DNA of 64,000 nucleotides from an uncultured bacterium (GTDB lineage Bacteria > Bacillota > Clostridia > Lachnospirales > Lachnospiraceae). Position 1 is the stretch's first letter. Each line of letters opens with the position of its first letter. The notes below the pieces were generated by a model, which was not told where the DNA came from, did not search any database, and worked only from the letters and a program-made list of their open reading frames with translations. Positions 61,057 through 64,000 of this stretch are shown here, piece by piece. The translations under genes were made by a program, and so were the position numbers. The stretch spans positions 1 to 64,000 of the forward strand of contig CAMWUN010000012.1 in the NCBI GenBank assembly GCA_947177425.1, written 5' to 3'.

Positions 61057-61746
61057 ATGAGCAGGATTTTAATTATTGAAGATGAAGAGGCGATTGCGGA
61101 CTTAGAGAAGGATTATCTGGAACTGAGCGGATTTGACGTCCAGATTTGCAACAAGGGAGATGAGGGCCTGCAGACCGCACTTGCAGAGAAGTTTGATTTG
61201 ATTGTACTTGACCTGATGCTGCCGGGAATGGATGGGTTTGAAATCTGTAAACGCATCAGGGAGGAAAAGAATATTCCCATTATTATGGTATCGGCAAAGA
61301 AAGATGATATAGACAAAATCAGAGGGCTGGGACTGGGAGCCGACGATTACATGACCAAGCCCTTCAGCCCAAGCGAACTGGTTGCCCGGGTAAAAGCTCA
61401 TATGGCAAGATATGACAGACTGGTTGGTTCTACCCAGAAGAATAATGACATTATAGAAATCCGCGGTATCCGTATAGATAAGACGGCAAGGAGAGTTACT
61501 GTTGACGGAGTGGAAAGGGCATTTACAGGAAAGGAATTTGACCTTTTGACTTTCCTTGCAGAGCATCCAAACCATGTATACACCAAGGAAGAACTTTTCA
61601 GGGAGATCTGGGACATGGACTCTATCGGAGATATTGCAACGGTGACGGTGCACATTAAGAAGATACGCGAAAAGATAGAATATGATTCTGCCAAACCCCA
61701 GTACATTGAAACAATCTGGGGCGTGGGATACCGGTTCAAGGTATGA
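61057..61746 (+). CDS. OmpR/PhoB-type response regulator
   Basis: 229 residues. Receiver domain with phospho-acceptor Asp in LIVLDLMLPGMDGFE and Lys in DYMTKPFSPSELVARVKAH, then a winged-helix DNA-binding domain (FTGKEFDLLTFLAEHPNHVYTKEELFREIWDMD ... VTVHIKKIREKIE ... TIWGVGYRF). Partner of the kinase upstream. AGGAGGAAAGGG-like site before the ATG. Confidence 0.95.
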   Translation: MSRILIIEDEEAIADLEKDYLELSGFDVQICNKGDEGLQTALAEKFDLIVLDLMLPGMDGFEICKRIREEKNIPIIMVSAKKDDIDKIRGLGLGADDYMTKPFSPSELVARVKAHMARYDRLVGSTQKNNDIIEIRGIRIDKTARRVTVDGVERAFTGKEFDLLTFLAEHPNHVYTKEELFREIWDMDSIGDIATVTVHIKKIREKIEYDSAKPQYIETIWGVGYRFKV

Positions 61747-61776
61747 TCTGCTCTTTTGGAGACGGAGGAATCTTTT

Positions 61777-62535
61777 GTGCTGAAAAATATTATTGCGGAA
61801 GATAAACATATCATAGTCGTGTATAAGCCCGCAGGAATAGCCACACAGACAGCAAGGGTGGGGCAGCAGGACATGGTAAGCGAACTGAAAAATTATCTGG
61901 CGAAAAAGCCCGAGTATAAAGGAAAAGGAGAACCATATCTGGGAATTGTGCACAGGCTGGATCAGCCCGTTTCCGGGCTGTTAGTGTTTGCCCGAACGAA
62001 GCAGGCGGCGGCCCGGCTCAGCAAACAGGCGGCGGACGGAAGGATGCAGAAATTTTATTATGCGGTTGTCTGCGGCAGGCCGGATAAGGAACAGGGCAGA
62101 CTGGAAGATTACTTATATAAAGATTCCAGGATGAACCAGTCCCTTATCGTGGATGAAACTTTTCCCGGGGCTAAAAAGGCAGTCCTTCATTATAAACTGG
62201 TAAAGACACTGGTAATGCTGGAAGAAAACTTAAGTCCGGGAGAAAACGGCGGGTTTTCAGGGGAGAATGAAATTTCCCTTCTGGAAATCAGGCTGGTTAC
62301 GGGGCGGCATCATCAAATCAGGGCCCAGATGTCCCATGCAGGCATACCGCTGCTTGGAGACAGTAAATATGGAAGCCCCAGATCAAAGGAACTTGGATAC
62401 AAGGCAGGGTGCAAAAGCGCGGCGCTGTGCGCTTTCCGTCTGATTTTTGACCATCCTGCAGCAGGAGAGAGAATGACTTTTGAAAAGCAGCCGGAGGGGG
62501 AGATTTTCCTTCCATTCTTTACCAGAGGAATTTAA
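61777..62535 (+). CDS. RluA/RluD-type pseudouridine synthase
   Basis: 252 residues from a GTG start (GGAGG 8 nt upstream). The catalytic Asp lies in LGIVHRLDQPVSGLLVFART; KPAGIATQT and RLVTGRHHQIRAQMSHAGIPLLGDSKYG are family motifs. No N-terminal S4 domain, so it is closer to the short RluA/YlyB-like group. It modifies uridines in rRNA or tRNA; the site is not known. Confidence 0.92.
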   Translation: MLKNIIAEDKHIIVVYKPAGIATQTARVGQQDMVSELKNYLAKKPEYKGKGEPYLGIVHRLDQPVSGLLVFARTKQAAARLSKQAADGRMQKFYYAVVCGRPDKEQGRLEDYLYKDSRMNQSLIVDETFPGAKKAVLHYKLVKTLVMLEENLSPGENGGFSGENEISLLEIRLVTGRHHQIRAQMSHAGIPLLGDSKYGSPRSKELGYKAGCKSAALCAFRLIFDHPAAGERMTFEKQPEGEIFLPFFTRGI

Positions 62536-62553
62536 AAAGTTTATTCATATTTC

Positions 62554-62618
62554 ATTTCAAATTACCCATACTACCAGTAGATATATAGAGACAGGCTGGT
62601 GAAGTGTGGGTGATTTTT
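62554..62618 (+). terminator. hairpin before the AI-2E-type gene
   Basis: ACCCATACTACCAG pairs with CTGGTGAAGTGTGGGT, followed by TGATTTTTT. The T-run abuts the next start codon, so the hairpin could also hinder translation initiation there. Confidence 0.55.
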
Positions 62619-62619
62619 T

Positions 62620-63699
62620 ATGGATAATATTTTTACAGGGAAAAAGGGACTGACAGAAAGTACGAAAAAGTACCTGACTATAGCGGGAATTATTTTTATG
62701 GTTTATTTTTCAATGAAATTTATAAGCCCGATTGTTTCCCCGTTTATCATTGCGTTTTTGCTGGCAGGACTTTTAAATCCTCTGGTTTTGAAACTCCACC
62801 GGAAAATAAAAGTGCGTAAGGGAGTTCTGGCGGGGCTGATTCTGTTTGCTATCTGTCTTTTGATTTTAGTTCTGGCCTGGATTTTAGTGCTTGCACTGGT
62901 GACAGGGGGCAGCAGGATTACTGCGCAGATGCCGGATTATCAGGAAGGGCTGTGTCTGCTGCTTGGAAACTGCTGTGACATGATGGAGCAGCAGTTTGGC
63001 GTGGATGGGGTGAGAATTGAAGAATTTATATTGGAACAGGTGAATGTCTTTGTCGAAAATCTTGAGGTAAAAGTTCTGCCCGAAATGATGGGGAAATCCG
63101 TGGGATACATGAAAAATGTAGTAGCCTTTGTAAGTTTCATTGTAATTATGATTATTGCCATACTGCTTATGATGAAGGATTATGACAGGCTGATATCTAA
63201 ATTGAGAGAGGAAAAGGACTTTAAAGCTGCCAGGGAGGTAGGAAACAAAGTTATCATATATATAAAGACTTTTATCAGGGCCCAGATAATTATTCTTTGC
63301 ATTATCAGTACAGTCTGTGCTGTTACGCTGGCTCTTATGGGTATGAAAGGAGGCGTATTGTACGGAATTTTAACAGGATTTATGGACATGCTTCCTTTTG
63401 TAGGGACAGGAATCATGCTGATTCCCCTTGCGCTGCTACGCCTGATTAACGGAAGCTACTGGCAGGCCCTTTTATGTTTCTGCCTTTATGCGGTGTGCGC
63501 CCTGATACGGGAGTTTTTAGAGCCGAAACTGATTGGCGAACGGGTGGGCGTATGGCCTGTAGGGATTTTATTTGCTGTATTTGCGGGAATACAGTTGTTT
63601 GGCGTATGGGGCATTATTAAAGGGCCTCTGTCTCTGGTAATAATCTGTGAAACCTGCAAATATTTGTGGGGAGAAGAGCAGGAAAGCGCGCAAAAATAA
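62620..63699 (+). CDS. AI-2E/YtvI-type multi-pass membrane protein
   Basis: 359 residues, about 7-8 helices: two pairs at the N terminus, a soluble stretch (~105-165), and a C-terminal helical bundle with the family motif GFMDMLPFVGTGIMLIPLALLRLINGSYWQALLCF and EPKLIGERVGVWPVGILFAVFAGIQLFGVWG. The family includes AI-2 exporters and spore-formation protein YtvI. The ribosome site is weak (GGGTG). Role uncertain. Confidence 0.85.
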   Translation: MDNIFTGKKGLTESTKKYLTIAGIIFMVYFSMKFISPIVSPFIIAFLLAGLLNPLVLKLHRKIKVRKGVLAGLILFAICLLILVLAWILVLALVTGGSRITAQMPDYQEGLCLLLGNCCDMMEQQFGVDGVRIEEFILEQVNVFVENLEVKVLPEMMGKSVGYMKNVVAFVSFIVIMIIAILLMMKDYDRLISKLREEKDFKAAREVGNKVIIYIKTFIRAQIIILCIISTVCAVTLALMGMKGGVLYGILTGFMDMLPFVGTGIMLIPLALLRLINGSYWQALLCFCLYAVCALIREFLEPKLIGERVGVWPVGILFAVFAGIQLFGVWGIIKGPLSLVIICETCKYLWGEEQESAQK

Positions 63700-63758
63700 A
63701 TTTACAGAAAAGGAAATTCCCTGTTATACTGATTCCATCAGTGAAGGAAGGTGGAGCA

Positions 63759-64000
63759 ATGGCTAAAAAAGCGGGAAATATATTTGTTACGGCGTATCTG
63801 CTTCTGATATTTGGCGTATATCCTTTTTACATGAGGGAAGGGTATGTGGATATTGGGAGGGCGAAGTATGAATTTTTTATCTACTGTTCTCTGGCTGTGC
63901 TGGTAATTCTGGTTTTGATTGGGGCGGTTTATGGGATGCAGGAGCTGGGGAGGCGTATCAGAGAGCATGAGCCGTATTTTATTGATTGGGATAAGCTGTC
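63759..64000 (+). CDS. membrane protein, start only (cut by window end)
   Basis: An open frame from ATG 63759 (GGAAGGTGGAG upstream) runs off the window after ~80 codons. It begins MAKKAGNIFVTAYLLLIFG and has two helices (~8-24 and ~40-60). Sequence is too short to assign a family. Confidence 0.65.
   Translation, partial: MAKKAGNIFVTAYLLLIFGVYPFYMREGYVDIGRAKYEFFIYCSLAVLVILVLIGAVYGMQELGRRIREHEPYFIDWDKL

Overview
The window looks like a chromosomal segment of a strictly anaerobic Clostridia, most likely a Lachnospiraceae gut commensal. The signs are moderate GC, strong AGGAGG-type ribosome binding sites, a T-box leader, reverse rubrerythrin with rubredoxin and PerR, an oxygen-sensitive sulfatase-maturating enzyme, and gut-type carbohydrate genes (GH95 fucosidase, sulfatase). 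The family is inferred from gene content; no 16S gene is present.

Layout. 0-4 kb: housekeeping genes (exonuclease, D,D-carboxypeptidase, trmB, thioredoxin). 4-13.6 kb: a ten-gene Mrp/Mbh-like cation/proton antiporter operon with four separate NuoL/M/N-like subunits, interrupted between its F and G genes by a 157-bp inverted-repeat element. 13.8-17.8 kb: tRNA-Pro(CGG), an HtrA-like protein whose catalytic triad is replaced, YhaM and RlmD. 17.8-22.5 kb: a decayed accessory island downstream of rlmD. It holds a ParB fragment, an AlbA_2/ATPase regulator with its own operator-like promoter and terminator, a 5'-truncated McrC, an internally deleted gene, and an intact MqsR toxin with an MqsA-HTH-Panacea fusion antitoxin. 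22.6-25.5 kb: an unknown membrane protein with a Sel1-repeat protein. 25.6-30.1 kb: acetyltransferase, anaerobic sulfatase maturase, Cys-type sulfatase and a GntR/LacI-type regulator. 30.2-36.5 kb: soluble hybrid histidine kinase, CutC, TetR regulator, oleate hydratase and a Cys-rich protein.

36.5-43.2 kb: an orphan flagellin carrying an HExxH metalloprotease in its variable region (flagellinolysin), with a sigma-28 promoter and a G8 tract at its ribosome binding site; then GH95 fucosidase, a DUF436 protein and glucose-6-phosphate isomerase. 43.2-49.9 kb: a minus-strand trp operon (T-box with UGG specifier, trpD-C-F-B-A, no trpE/G) split by an IS110-family element between trpF and trpB; its long leader could encode a bridge RNA. 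49.9-51.7 kb: SPFH protein, ribbon-helix-helix protein and YbjQ, under a promoter with helically phased palindromes. 51.9-58 kb: 2-hydroxyacid dehydrogenase, SAH/MTA deaminase with an adenosylhomocysteinase-type hydrolase (SAM recycling, possibly via S-inosylhomocysteine), a chemoreceptor and an odd phosphoribosyltransferase-like protein. 58-59.4 kb: peroxide defence (rubredoxin, reverse rubrerythrin, PerR). 59.5-64 kb: a two-component system, RluA-type pseudouridine synthase, an AI-2E/YtvI-type membrane protein and the start of another membrane protein.

The most notable items are the protease-bearing flagellin and its regulation, the dead HtrA, the three-domain antitoxin, the IS110 insertion with candidate bridge RNA, and the four-pump Mrp-like complex.
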